Below are positions 41,959 through 51,418 of a DNA stretch of 64,000 nt, in pieces (position 1 is the stretch's first letter; each line of letters starts with the position of its first letter). The stretch spans positions 16,438,396-16,502,395 of the forward strand of contig OW204005.1 in the NCBI GenBank assembly GCA_934047225.1, given 5' to 3'. The notes beneath the pieces were generated by a model that ran no database searches, was not told the origin of the DNA, and saw only the letters and a list, made by a program, of their open reading frames with translations. The DNA comes from Ypsolopha sequella. Lineage: Eukaryota > Arthropoda > Insecta > Lepidoptera > Ypsolophidae. The position numbers were made by a program, and so were the translations under genes.

Positions 41959-43142
41959 TTATAGATTAGTTCTTAATCTTTGCGAAACCTAAAAATATAA
42001 TAATATTTTAATTGATGTTCGACGCGGAAATAACTAGAAACGTAATTATATTAAAATTGGATTCATTTAGGTACAAAAAATAAAAAGTTTGTACAATTTG
42101 GGATCGTAATCGTTTTGAAACCTGGCAACGTCAATGAAAAGTTTACACCTCTGTAACGACTCTTACCCCTCGGTCACGTTAATTGTTACAGAAGGGTACC
42201 GTGACAGGGGTGTAAAATATCTATGTTCAAGTTACTTACATCAATACTAAAATAAATGCTGTAAAAATAAAAGATTTCTGCGAAAGGTGAACTAAAGACA
42301 GTTCAGGTTTAGATAAAACAATAATAAACGACGCCAATTTAAAACCTAAAACTTACGTGACCGAGTGGCCGCCGAATAAACACACGCACCTCCTCTGATC
42401 ACATTCGGGCGATTGACTCGGTTTGTTTGGGCACAGGAACGCGAAGCACGGCGGGAGGAGTAAGGGGGGTTCACTGGGCAATGCCACGGTCAATGAAAAC
42501 CATTTAGCGCATAATACTGTTGGTCTACTCATGTGTGACAGAGGATAGCAAAAAAAAACACCACCATTGGAGACATGGATAAAGTATTTTTTTTCTTTTC
42601 GTAATTTCTGTTTTTAATTATAAATATTGAGTGTTTAATTAAATTTGAAATCTAAGCTTTTTAATTAAAATTTTAGTAACTTCAGTGTCATACGATTTTT
42701 TTTTACCTGAACAATACAAATGCGGCGTGAGGTGATGGGAGACACCTTCATTTTGTATGAAAAACGCTTCTGTCACACTTTTTGTCACTTCTGTCACGAT
42801 AATTTTGGTAGATTTAAACACAAATAAAAATTTAATACCGACAAAGATCTGTCATAGAAATGTTCATAAGCGCTACTTAAAGCCCATTTCATCCAATCAC
42901 GCAGGAATAAGAAAAAAACAATTTTTTTCTAGCGGGAGGCCGGTTATTGTAGGTAAAAAAAAAGAACTACCCAGATATACTATCGAATTCCGATTGTCTA
43001 AGGATATGTTCGCATACTTAAAGTGACGACACAGTTCGTAAATAGTTCAATACCCACTAAAACCAATTTTGAAAGTTTAGTTTTTATCTATGTTTTTGAC
43101 GATAGGCACCCTGTGCAGTTGGCAACTTAAGATACAGAATAG

Positions 43143-43485
43143 GGGGGCTGGTCCCTGGTTGGGTCTCCGGTATGGGTTCGGGCGGCTGATTGGATTTCAC
43201 CTTGTATAATATATATTTTACCTATCATTTTAATCGTAAATATATTGCTACATAAATGAAATAAACTTTTAATTTAGTTCATGTACATTTATTATTTTAT
43301 TACATATATTTTCTTTATTAGATTAAATTTGACGTGTAAAAAGTGTATATATCTATACCTGCTTTGCAAAATAAACTATTTGAATTTGCAGGCAGAAAAG
43401 AATTCTAAAAACAGCTAATTTGTGTTTTTATTACTCTTCTTTAGTCATCCCCTTTCTAATTTCATTACTTTTCTTCAATGTACAG
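43143..43485. other. AT-rich, nothing recognised
   Basis: GGTTGGGTCTCCGGTATGGG (43155-43175) is the only GC-rich part. No gene. Confidence 0.4.
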
Positions 43486-43807
43486 CAGTGGCAAGGGGTG
43501 GAATTATGACATTGGTAAGCCGATACAAAAATTGCTCACTATGGGAGTCTGCCCAATAGTGCCCAACGTGGCAACTATTAGGTTAGTTAATGGACAAGCC
43601 TAACCTCCCAATTTTGTACAAACATAGCTCTGTGTACGGAAGATTTGCTTTTGGTTTTGCGCAGGCGTTTTTTTTTTATTCTTAGTTAGGAGCACACAAA
43701 AATATTTGTACATTGAAATAATGAATGGTGGATTGGTTGGTTGTAGTTGGAGATATTTCTGAAAAGTAAGCCGGTGGGAATCGGCTTCTATAGAGCCTTC
43801 GCCACTG
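43486..43807. mobile_element. hAT-type MITE with perfect 8-bp target duplication
   Basis: CAGTGGCAAGGGGTGGAA at the left, (reversed) CAGTGGCGAAGGCTCTAT at the right. ATGTACAG flanks both sides (43478-43485, 43808-43815). The element is non-coding. Confidence 0.9.
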
Positions 43808-43867
43808 ATGTACAGACACGCCAGGTTCTACTGTTTTGTTGTATGTATAGATATAGATAACAGCGGG

Positions 43868-44089
43868 CCTATTATGTATCTCTAATTGCCACCTGGACTG
43901 GGTGCCTATCATCAAAAACATAGATATACCATCGAACTCCGGTTGTCTAAGGATATGTTCGCACTTGAAGTGACGGCACAGTTCGTTAATAGTTCAATAC
44001 CCACTAAAGGCAATTATGAAATTTCTGTTTTTACCTATGTTTTTGATGATACGCACCCAGTTCAGTTGGCAACCAAAGATACAGAATAG
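43868..44089. mobile_element. Palindromic MITE family E, copy 3 (uninterrupted reference copy)
   Basis: CCTATTATGTATCTCTAATT and (reversed) CTATTCTGTATCTTTGGTTG. Centre TCTAAGGATATGTTCGCACT. This copy shows what the empty site at 38386/42972 looked like. It abuts the LINE tail that follows. Confidence 0.9.
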
Positions 44090-44300
44090 TGAAAGTGAAA
44101 GTGAAAGTGAAAAGTATTTATTTGCCACAAAAAAGAAACACACGCACAGAGAAAACAAAAATTAAATAAAGTGGCAAAAAGGGCCAAACTCAGCAAATGC
44201 TGCTAGTTGCAAGCAACTGACAGCGCTGGTTTTCAGTTTGTCCCATTTTTTACAAATAACACAAACATTACATATTCCTTCCTTGCAGGTAGGTTTAAAA
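44090..44300 (-). mobile_element. LINE 3'-UTR with (TTTCAC)n tail, minus strand
   Basis: On the plus strand: (GTGAAA)n at 44089-44113, then ATTTATTTGCCAC, GGGCCAAACTCAGCAAATG and CAGCGCTGGTTTTCAG. Reversed, this is the stem-loop region (CTGAAAACCAGCGCTG), GCTGAGTTTGGCCC and AAATAAAT order of the LINE tails at 22370 and 51005. Confidence 0.75.
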
Positions 44301-44765
44301 TTTAACTACAATGTTTCTATCAAATTAGATGTAATTTGAAATTATTAATTTCAATTTTACAAATCGATGCAATACATTATTTATATTCACAAATTAAAAC
44401 AATTTACATCATACATTACAATAGATTACATGAGAAAAAAATAAATAAAAAGTAATAAAAAAATAATAATAATACAGAAATATAATTCGTTTTTTACTAA
44501 TAGGGGGGCAGGACTCTGAAATTGTCCGGAATTAAAACAGAGATGTATCACCAATCAGTGCGGTACCTAATTCAACCGGCCTCGCTGCCAATCGTGTCTG
44601 ACAGCATCAATTGTTCACGCGACCCCTGGCGAAGACTCGAAAAAATATAGTGGGTTCGAGGATAAGAAAATTTCCTACCGTATTCTTGCGAGAATCAAAT
44701 ATGCAGAAGTTCAAATTTGTTAAAACTAAATTGTAAGTGTTACGAAATGCCTGTTATCTAGCCAT
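44301..44765. other. Unassigned
   Basis: AT-rich, then a GC-richer stretch (44515-44650). It may be the upstream part of the minus-strand LINE, but I cannot read a protein in it. Confidence 0.35.
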
Positions 44766-44770
44766 TCTCA

Positions 44771-44919
44771 GGTCCTCTAAAAAGGCCACTTTGGATGGAT
44801 CATATTATGATTCCGTTCTTTCTAATGCCGTCTCTTTTGCAAGCGTGAAAAAACTCTGACTCTATCCTACTTTCAAATAATTTTATGATTCACCCAAGTC
44901 GGCCGTTTTAGATCCCCTG
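44771..44919. mobile_element. MITE family F, copy 2 (reverse)
   Basis: GGTCCTCTAAAAAGGCCAC to GGCCGTTTTAGATCCCCTG, the reverse of 23552-23695. Confidence 0.75.
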
Positions 44920-44929
44920 TACTGTTTTA

Positions 44930-45265
44930 TTAAGATTTTTCTTGACATTCATACAAAAGGTAAAAACTGATTGTGAAGTCGACAGCTTATTTCGTTAATT
45001 TTTTTTTCTTAAGTATTATCTAGCGACATCTAATTTGATGAAACACCATCATAATAGCTGTCAGTATATCGTGAATATTGCCTCGTTTTTACGCAAAGTT
45101 TAGCAAGTTGTATAATTTTTATCTATACTAGAAATAAAAAGAGAGAAATACAGACGTCGTTCATGTAAAGATGACTAAGTTTATATAATTTTCTATTTTT
45201 TTTTACCTGAAACCATTTCACAAATTCGGCGTCGTTTAAATATCTCGCCTCTTGATGAGAGATGG
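44930..45265. repeat. Diverged third copy of the core of family H
   Basis: Collinear with 52795-53210: ACACCATCATAATAGCTGTC, ATATTGCCTCGTTTTTACGC, GACGTCGTTCATG and CTGAAACCATTTCACAAATTC occur in the same order. It has deletions (for example the segment around 52905-52935 is absent) and lacks both outer arms. Confidence 0.8.
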
Positions 45266-45605
45266 ATCGGAGTGCGGTGTGGGGAGAAGGGAAACATTTC
45301 TAAAGATGTGTGCAAAGTTTCATTAAGATCAAAGCCATTAGGACGTCACAAACACCTTAAGCATATGGCAGGCAGGAAGGGGCCATTTAAGGGCATCACG
45401 GGTGACCTGAGCCGTGGATGTTACATACGAAGCATCGCGCACTCTCAAAAAACCCAGTTTTTATTAAACAACTCGGATATATATAAAAAAAAATATTTTT
45501 ATAAAAAAAAGAAAGTATTCTAACCCTGCCAGAGAGTCATCGCCTGACAAACACGACATCCATGATGATGGATATTTTTACGAAAAAGCTGCAACTTCCA
45601 TTTGC
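45266..45605. other. Unassigned, with an 83-residue plus frame
   Basis: The frame at 45272-45523 is basic and lysine-rich at the end because it runs into A-runs. I recognise no family. Treated as chance. Confidence 0.3.
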
Positions 45606-45610
45606 CTTCG

Positions 45611-45780
45611 TGTGACGTCACTTGAGAAATGGCTGTTTAGAAATGTGTCCTTTGGTATCAAGATAAATTTATAACAATTTGCTTCCGACTAATTTGACAG
45701 CTGGATGACAGATGAGTGGACAGACAGAAACAGACCACATCACAATCAGTGTAATGTCTAAAATTCTCAAGTGACGTCAT
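45611..45780. mobile_element. Short inverted-repeat element (TGACGTCACTTGAGAA)
   Basis: TGTGACGTCACTTGAGAAAT (45611) is mirrored by TTCTCAAGTGACGTCA (45764-45779). Size 170 bp, consistent with a MITE. The CRE-like TGACGTCA is part of the repeat. Confidence 0.6.
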
Positions 45781-46049
45781 ATCGGACAATTATTTAAAAA
45801 ATCATAAAACATATTGGTTAATTTATTCACCAAAATAATGAAAAATGTGTCCTACAATGACGTAAATTCTCAGAAAAAAAATTGAAAAAATAACTCTTTT
45901 AAAAATTAAGCCATGGGAATTAGACTTTTTATCCTTCGTTGTGAACCCACTGTAAGTTTCCTTGCATAGATAAACCTCAATCTACGGGCCGCGCATAACG
46001 CTTCTGTCCTACTTCAAGATGTCCACATTATGGCTCTATTGTCAACTCG

Positions 46050-46510
46050 GAAAAATTAGCTACTCGATTCGTGGTGGTTGAAATTTCGAACAAAAACATA
46101 TTAAAATAAAGTTCTTATCAGCTCGCACTGCAACATGGCTGTTACGTCAGTCGCTGCGGCTGACAAGTGCGAAAATAGTGTGTTTTAATTTATTTTAGCT
46201 AAAATAAAATAAATTTCCAAAAACTGAGAAAACCATATCATTTAATATTATTTTGTCTAGAAGTTTATAAATTTTTATATTGTTTCGATAAAAACTGTAG
46301 CAGTTATATTGTTATAAGTGGACAAAAAATCGAGAAAAAGGGTAAACTTAGAATTTTCTTGCTTCACTTCTGTATATTTAAATAAAATTCAGGAAAAACC
46401 ACATCACTATTTGTATCATGTAGATTACTATATATTTTTCTTCTATTAAAAATGCTATAGTTACCGTATAAAATGATTATAAAGTTACTCAGTTCAAGGG
46501 TGTTGGCGAT
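46050..46510 (+). mobile_element. TTAA MITE family C, copy 2
   Basis: AAAATTAGCTACTCGATTCG, ATCAGCTCGCACTGCAACAT and AATTTATTTTAGCTAAAAT follow 30120-30585. It continues into the B-like element at 46512. Confidence 0.8.
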
Positions 46511-46511
46511 A

Positions 46512-46905
46512 CGTAAAAGTTTTAGCGTCCCTGTTACTCCATATGCGAAAAAACCCTCAGTGCGAGTGGGACGGATTCGTGGAAAAGTAGCAAAAAGTCA
46601 GATTTTTATTAATATAAAATGTACTAAGCTATTTTGTCAAAAAGATTTTCAAGGAGACTTTACAAATACATAATATCCACATTTTGAATGCAATTTCACA
46701 ATGAAATTTGTTAGGATTTCAGAATAACAGAGGTCTGTTCGGAATTAAATTCTATCGAGAAAATTTCACCCAATCGCGCTTTCCTTCAGTGAGAATCTTA
46801 ATCAAATACTCAATAAACATTTACCCAAAAATGAAATACGTAGATGACGTTATAGTGGAGGAAATGGATTCGAAAAAAAACCATTTTCTTGTTGGTATCG
46901 CCTTA
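46512..46905 (-). mobile_element. B-like TTAA MITE (reverse)
   Basis: Starts near ACGTAAAAGTTTTAGCGTCC, with CCATATGCGAAAAAACCCTC and AGTGCGAGTGGGACGGATTC, and ends GGTATCGCCTTAAAG (46893-46907). Right TTAA at 46903-46906. The 83-residue frame inside is not conserved. Confidence 0.65.
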
Positions 46906-46962
46906 AAGTTCTTGTCACGAAAGAAGCAGGTGAAGGCATTTTGGTTCATATTCCAATAAAAA

Positions 46963-47396
46963 TTACCGTCGATTACCGTCGCCAAATTAGTAGCTCGATA
47001 TTTGTCGGTACAAATATCGACGGAAACGACATTGAAATAACGTTCATACCGATGCGTCCTTGATAGGTCGAAATAAGAGAAAATAATAATTTTCACATGG
47101 ACGTGATAGTTCGATTGAATAATACTATGTTATGTTTATAGCTATCAAGTTTATCGATTTATCAAAGCAAAAATGAGTTTAATCGGTTTAGAAGCAGTAG
47201 GGAATTCAAGCTAAAAAAAAACACCATTGGGTTAAAATATTTTTTCATGTAGAAGTTTTGGTGGTATGAAAAAGAAAAATGTTGCATATGTTGTCTTAGA
47301 GTTGATAATTCATAATAAATTGTTTTCAATGTCTTCAGTTTGTCCATAAACGAGGAGTAGGCTTTAGAAAGTACCAATTTGACGGTACTACACCCC
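46963..47396 (+). mobile_element. TTAA MITE family A, copy 4 (left end damaged)
   Basis: GATTACCGTCGCCAAATTAG to TTTAGAAAGTACCAATTTG, right TTAA at 47397-47400. Lacks the segment around TCGCTG present in other copies (about 25 bp). Confidence 0.8.
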
Positions 47397-47562
47397 TTAA
47401 CGCTTATTTACAGACGAAAAAAGAGCACTTCACAAAAAGCAACAGCCTTTTTATACAGTTTGTGTGATTTCATTATTCATAAGGAATAAATTTTGCCACT
47501 TGTTGGAACGGGAAAAACACGAAAAAGCTTAAGTATTCGTAATGGAGAAGAAGAAATAAGTC

Positions 47563-47868
47563 TAGGGTTCCCAACCCTCCCGGAATGCCCGGGAGACTCT
47601 GGGAATATTGTTCAACCTCCCGGGCTCCCGGGATGCAATAAATTCTCCGGAATTCCTAATATAAAATAATTGTCATTAACGAAATAGATAAATCACGCGA
47701 AAAAATAATTTAATGGCGAAATAATTTTTGATTTTTCATATCAAATATGAATGATACTTCTACAAAACAAAGCAACTTAAAAATAACTAATATTACCGAC
47801 TTTTATTCAATTGCCCACCGATTTATTCAAATCTCCCGGTTTGGTTTCTCCGAGAGTTGGCAACCCTA
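47563..47868. mobile_element. hAT-type MITE
   Basis: TAGGGTTCCCAACCCTCCCG at the left, (reversed) TAGGGTTGCCAACTCTCGGA at the right. Flanks AATAAGTC and AATAAGCT share six bases, an imperfect 8-bp duplication. CTCCCGGG words cluster near the left end. Confidence 0.75.
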
Positions 47869-47991
47869 AATAAGCTACAGGGCGACCTCGCCTCGAGCAT
47901 ATTGACCAAATTAGCGATGTATTGAAAAAGTGCCAAACAAATAGTACACGAAATAAAATACCTATGCCTCTGAGTAGGAACTTCTTCTTAA

Positions 47992-48406
47992 GAGGCTATG
48001 CGAATTTTATTTTTGTCACTATCACTCCAAGCGAAAAATCGCGCAGTGCGAGAGGGGCGAATTCAGGGCAAAAGGGAAAAAAGTTGGTTTTATAAAATTA
48101 TTAAAAAACTAATATAGCTATCAAAATTTCCAATATCAAATCTCTAGATATTGTTAAAACACACCTAATAAAATATGTTTGAGTTCTGTATATGGTTCCT
48201 ATTCTGCAAACGAGGAGAAAAAATGTGTTTGAAGACCTCATTTCAACAATTATTTCTGTCGAGGAAAATTTATCGAAACATGTTCTCCGATTTAAAAATC
48301 CTAGATTATATAGTCAAAATGCGTATACCAGAAACTGATTATAATTTTCCGTGTATTTCATGAAATACACAGTAAAGAAACTCCCGTATTTTTTTCGCAT
48401 ATCGCC
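47992..48406 (-). mobile_element. TTAA MITE family B, copy 3 (reverse)
   Basis: TTAA at 47988-47991 and 48407-48410. Starts GAGGCTATGCGAATTTTAT. Part of a 27-bp-spaced pair with the next TTAA element. Confidence 0.85.
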
Positions 48407-48437
48407 TTAAAGTGCCTCTCCAATTACTCTAGTTTAA

Positions 48438-48743
48438 GAGGCGTTGTTACGCGCAAACTCCATACAAACGCTGTCACCATACTGTGAGATGTCTATGGGA
48501 TGTTATTATAATGTTTTAGGCTGAATCCGTTAAAATCATCTAGATCTATATTTAAGTCGAATTAAAGCCCGTGAAATTTGAGTAATATCTTAACAACAAA
48601 CCCCTAAAATACGTAAATTTAACGGCTTTTTATAAAAAATTAAAAAACTAACATTTATCGCTTTAGCCCTGAATCCGCCCCTCTCGCACTGAGCGTGTTT
48701 TCGCTTGGAGTGACAGTGACGAAAATAAAATTCGCAGAGCCTC
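48438..48743 (+). mobile_element. TTAA-flanked MITE (family K) related to B at its right end
   Basis: TTAA at 48434-48437 and 48744-48747. Ends GAGGCGTTGTTACGC and (reversed) GAGGCTCTGCGAATT. The right ~90 bp matches the family B right end; the left is new. Confidence 0.75.
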
Positions 48744-48747
48744 TTAA

Positions 48748-49148
48748 GGTCTTAAGTAGGATACTTTCATTTCGCTTTAAATAAATGGCCCGTCGTCGGT
48801 CAATATCCAAAAACTTCTTTGTCCATAGCCGGTAGGTATTAAATATGGGAGCAATTCGCTTTTGCCCTGGAGGCGTAACGATAATACGGACGGACGAAAA
48901 AAGCTTTGCTACAGTTAAGCTAAGTCGTGGGCGATTGCTAGTCAAGTTTCTACTGGACTAGGGGTTTGGACTCGACACTCTAGCTAGAAGTCAGTGAACT
49001 GATAAGTAAAGTTGGGAGTCATCCAAACTTTTCTAATTGGCCAAAATTATGTTCGCGTACTTTGAAATATTTCGAAATTCAGTTGGTTTATGATTTCCCA
49101 TGAGTTTATCAAGCGATGGATTTCGGTATAAATCATAGTATAGTCTTA
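48748..49148. other. Unassigned
   Basis: A 96-residue minus frame (48655-48945) overlaps the MITE end and shows no known domain. No gene called. Confidence 0.35.
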
Positions 49149-49155
49149 ACTAAAC

Positions 49156-49360
49156 CACAAAATAGATACTACCAGAAGGCAGACTCCATACAACGAGCGA
49201 AAACAGACGCACACATGCATAGACGCGTACGTATGATGACCTCGGCAGAATTTCGTATTGGCATTCGAGATCGTCGTAAGTACGCGTCTATAGACATGTG
49301 TGCGTGTGCCTGTTTTCGCTAGTTATGCGGAGTGAACCTTCTGTAAGTGGTTATTTTGTG
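49156..49360. mobile_element. Palindromic MITE family J, copy 2, perfect 7-bp target duplication
   Basis: CACAAAATAGATACTACCAG and (reversed) CACAAAATAACCACTTACAG. ACTAAAC flanks both sides (49149-49155, 49361-49367). Size 205 bp, with a CGAAAACAG...CTGTTTTCG inner pairing. Confidence 0.93.
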
Positions 49361-49367
49361 ACTAAAC

Positions 49368-49780
49368 TTTGTTTTAAAAAGTTACACCTTTGACAATCAG
49401 GCAAATAGAGCCTACTAATCGGGATGGCTCTTCTAGACATAAACCTACATGCATCGCTGTTAGGATATAGGTATTCCAGAAAAACAGAGTTTAACGATCC
49501 AAATAATATTCTATTTATTCATCGTTAATTTATCAGGAGAAGTATGTGAACTCAAAATATCCAAGGTACTTTTAGTTAAGTGGTTGTAGAGGGCACGTAC
49601 ATAAAAACAAATATTAACAAGTAAGAAAGAGATGGAATATTCTGTTGAAATGATATTGATTTGTTTTTGTACATTCCAACAATCGCTTGGTAAACTCATG
49701 GGGAATCATAAACAACTGAATTTCAAAATATTGCAAAGCACGCGGATATAATCTTGACAGACTCCCAACTCATATCAGGT
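49368..49780. other. AT-rich, nothing recognised
   Basis: No gene or repeat boundary seen. Confidence 0.4.
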
Positions 49781-49787
49781 TTTTATC

Positions 49788-49890
49788 ATCCATCCATCCA
49801 TCAGCCTAGTTCGTCCACTGTTGGACATAAGCCTTTCCAGGACTTTGCCACTCCCGGCAGTCATCCTGGAAGAATTGCCCATACTCACCC
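49788..49890 (-). mobile_element. LINE/SINE 3' tail, minus strand
   Basis: CATCCATCCATCAGCCTAG, then TTCGTCCACTGTTGGACATA and AGAATTGCCCATACTCACC, the reverse of 19262-19380. Confidence 0.75.
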
Positions 49891-49894
49891 TCTA

Positions 49895-50365
49895 TCATTC
49901 TAAATATATCTGTATATCTGATATAAGATTCAAGTTGCATAAAGGCTTTTAGGAGTTTAGCAGCCAAATATTGAGTTTTCTTGATCTGATAACTAAGAAT
50001 TACAACTGAGAAACTTGGACTTGCATAAGATACTCCGTTATGTTACTAGTATGTAGTTTTAGCTATTACAGATTTTTATTACATATATTTTGTTACCTTA
50101 AATAATCATAGTCAAGTAGGAATATTTATTGAGAGACAGCTGGCAACACACAGCTGTCAATCTGGCATTCGCACGGTATTGTATATATAAATAGGTGAAT
50201 AGTTGTGTCCAATAAAAGTATATCAAAATGTTTCTTAAGAACAAGGCGTGAAATCACATAACGCCCTCGTGAGCGTTCTGTATGTGCAGTACAAGCTAGT
50301 ATATCAATCAAATGCAAAAATAACAGTGGACAAGCATGATGGAAGAATTCGCCGGTCTAGGTAGG
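49895..50365. other. Unassigned
   Basis: AT-rich with no recognisable feature upstream of the tRNA-like sequence. Confidence 0.4.
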
Positions 50366-50370
50366 AACCT

Positions 50371-50443
50371 CGATGGCGCAATTGGTAGCGCGCTTGTCTT
50401 GATAACAAGAGGTCGCAAGTTCGAATCATGGCCCGGGGAATTT
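50371..50443 (+). tRNA. tRNA-like gene or tRNA pseudogene (anticodon position reads TGA)
   Basis: Box A TGGCGCAATTGG and box B AAGTTCGAATCA are present. The D-arm pairs (GCGC/GCGC) and the anticodon stem pairs perfectly (CTTGT/ACAAG) around loop CTTGATA, giving TGA at positions 34-36. The acceptor pairs over five bases (CCTCG/CGGGG). The T-stem pairs only about three of five. TTTTTT at 50446-50451 is a Pol III terminator. A serine tRNA should have a long variable arm, which is missing, so this is probably a decayed or tRNA-derived sequence. Confidence 0.45.
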
Positions 50444-50454
50444 TTTCAAATTCT

Positions 50455-50910
50455 TGTCTATGGATTTGTTTCTGATTGTTATTTTTTAGTTTGTAATGCA
50501 CTCTAAATAATATTTAGAGTATTCATAGCGATGGATTTCTTATCCACCTGTATTATTTATAGTATATTATTAGAGAATTCTAACAGTAGCCAAAGGGGCC
50601 AGCTAGTTTTACTGGGTCGATTCATGAGGTCCTCTTCCGAACAGCCTCTTCAGTCGACAAGCGAGCCGTGACGATGGCTGGTGCTGAGAGGTTTGCAAAA
50701 ACGTTACAAGATACGGAAAATCAATAGCAGAGACGTTTATGTGAGCCATAGACAAGGGTAGTTTGTCTATGATGTGGGGAAAAACTGAGCTGCGTTTAAG
50801 GGTATAAAGGATAAAAAGTCCGAGGTGACCACAGAAAAAATAGGTTTAATCGAATGGTGGCGACTCGGCCATTCGGACGTGTTCGTTCGGTCGAAAAGTG
50901 CCGGGGTATA
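50455..50910. other. Unassigned
   Basis: Contains GCCAGCTAGTTTTACTGGG and GTGACGATGGCTGGTGCTG. No family recognised. Confidence 0.35.
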
Positions 50911-50913
50911 TAA

Positions 50914-51271
50914 ATAGTTATTTGTGTTACAAGGGGCCCAAGTAATATTGTGTAGGTCGAGAGCATTATTTTGTATTCAGAACGAAGCAAAGGATACTAA
51001 ATTTAGTTTAAGTGCTAGGTAGCGGCTGAAAATCAGCGCCGTGGATCTGTCACGGCATTAACCTGAGCGGCGACCTTTTTGGTACATCCTGTGTTAATTT
51101 TAAGTTTAATTATGTACAGTTTTTTTTATTTTTTGTGCCAAATAAACATAATTCTATTCTATTCCATTCTATTCTATTCAAAGTAGAATCCTGAGCGAAA
51201 AGAGGAATTCAAAATAACGCCCTCGACATATAAAATATTACTTGGGCCCCTTGTAACACAAATGACTATTT
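50914..51271. repeat. Inverted repeat (~80-bp arms) surrounding a LINE 3' tail
   Basis: TTGTGTTACAAGGGGCCCAA (50923) is mirrored by TTGGGCCCCTTGTAACACAA (51243-51262), and similarity continues inward through GTCGAGAGCATTATTTTG and its mirror. The loop is the LINE 3'-UTR at 51005-51180. Confidence 0.75.
51005..51180 (+). mobile_element. LINE 3'-UTR with hairpin and (TCTAT)n tail
   Basis: GGCTGAAAATCAGCGCC (stem-loop), ACCTGAGCGGCGACCTTTTT, GCCAAATAAACATA and (TTCTA)n. Same order as 22370-22525. Confidence 0.75.
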
Positions 51272-51418
51272 TTCGTCTCTTTTTTCTTGTATGGCTCCGC
51301 AAAATTTAATTTAATTAATTCAATATTCGATTTTAGTTCGAAATTCTACAAAAAATATCAAAATTTCAGGTCTGTAAGTTATTCCGTCTATGACCCGTGT
51401 CGTACATTGACATATTAA

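Larger units (their letters stand above)
38386..42972. mobile_element. 4587-bp DNA transposon with 4-bp target duplication (Sola-like?)
   Basis: TIRs are GGGTCGTTCTCTTTTTTTAC (left, continuing CGACAAT) and, reversed, GGGTAGTTCTTTTTTTTTAC (right, continuing CTACAAT). AGAT duplicates at 38382-38385 and 42973-42976. Several copies of (C)CTCTGTCACG or its reverse lie toward both ends: 38589, 38749, 38939, 38961, 42148, 42167, 42200, 42533, 42767, 42790. It contains a minus-strand transposase-like pseudogene (40690-41958) and a LINE (38999-40603). Without the LINE the element is about 2.98 kb. A 4-bp duplication fits the Sola superfamily as I recall it; the assignment is inference. Confidence 0.9.
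38328..43142. mobile_element. Palindromic MITE family E, copy 2, split by a 4.6-kb element
   Basis: The left piece, 38328-38385, carries CCTATTATGTATCTCTAGTT through TCATCAAAAACATAGAT. The right piece resumes at 42973 with AGATATACTATCGAATTCCG and continues to the right arm (43100-43142). The uninterrupted copy at 43868-44089 reads AAAACATAGATATACCATCG at this point, so AGAT is duplicated. Confidence 0.92.

Noticed and set aside
45611..45780. TGACGTCA as a CRE-type regulatory site
   Set aside because: It is part of the inverted ends of a small element and there is no nearby gene.
48655..48945. 96-residue minus frame
   Set aside because: Overlaps the end of a TTAA MITE and has no known motif; taken as chance.
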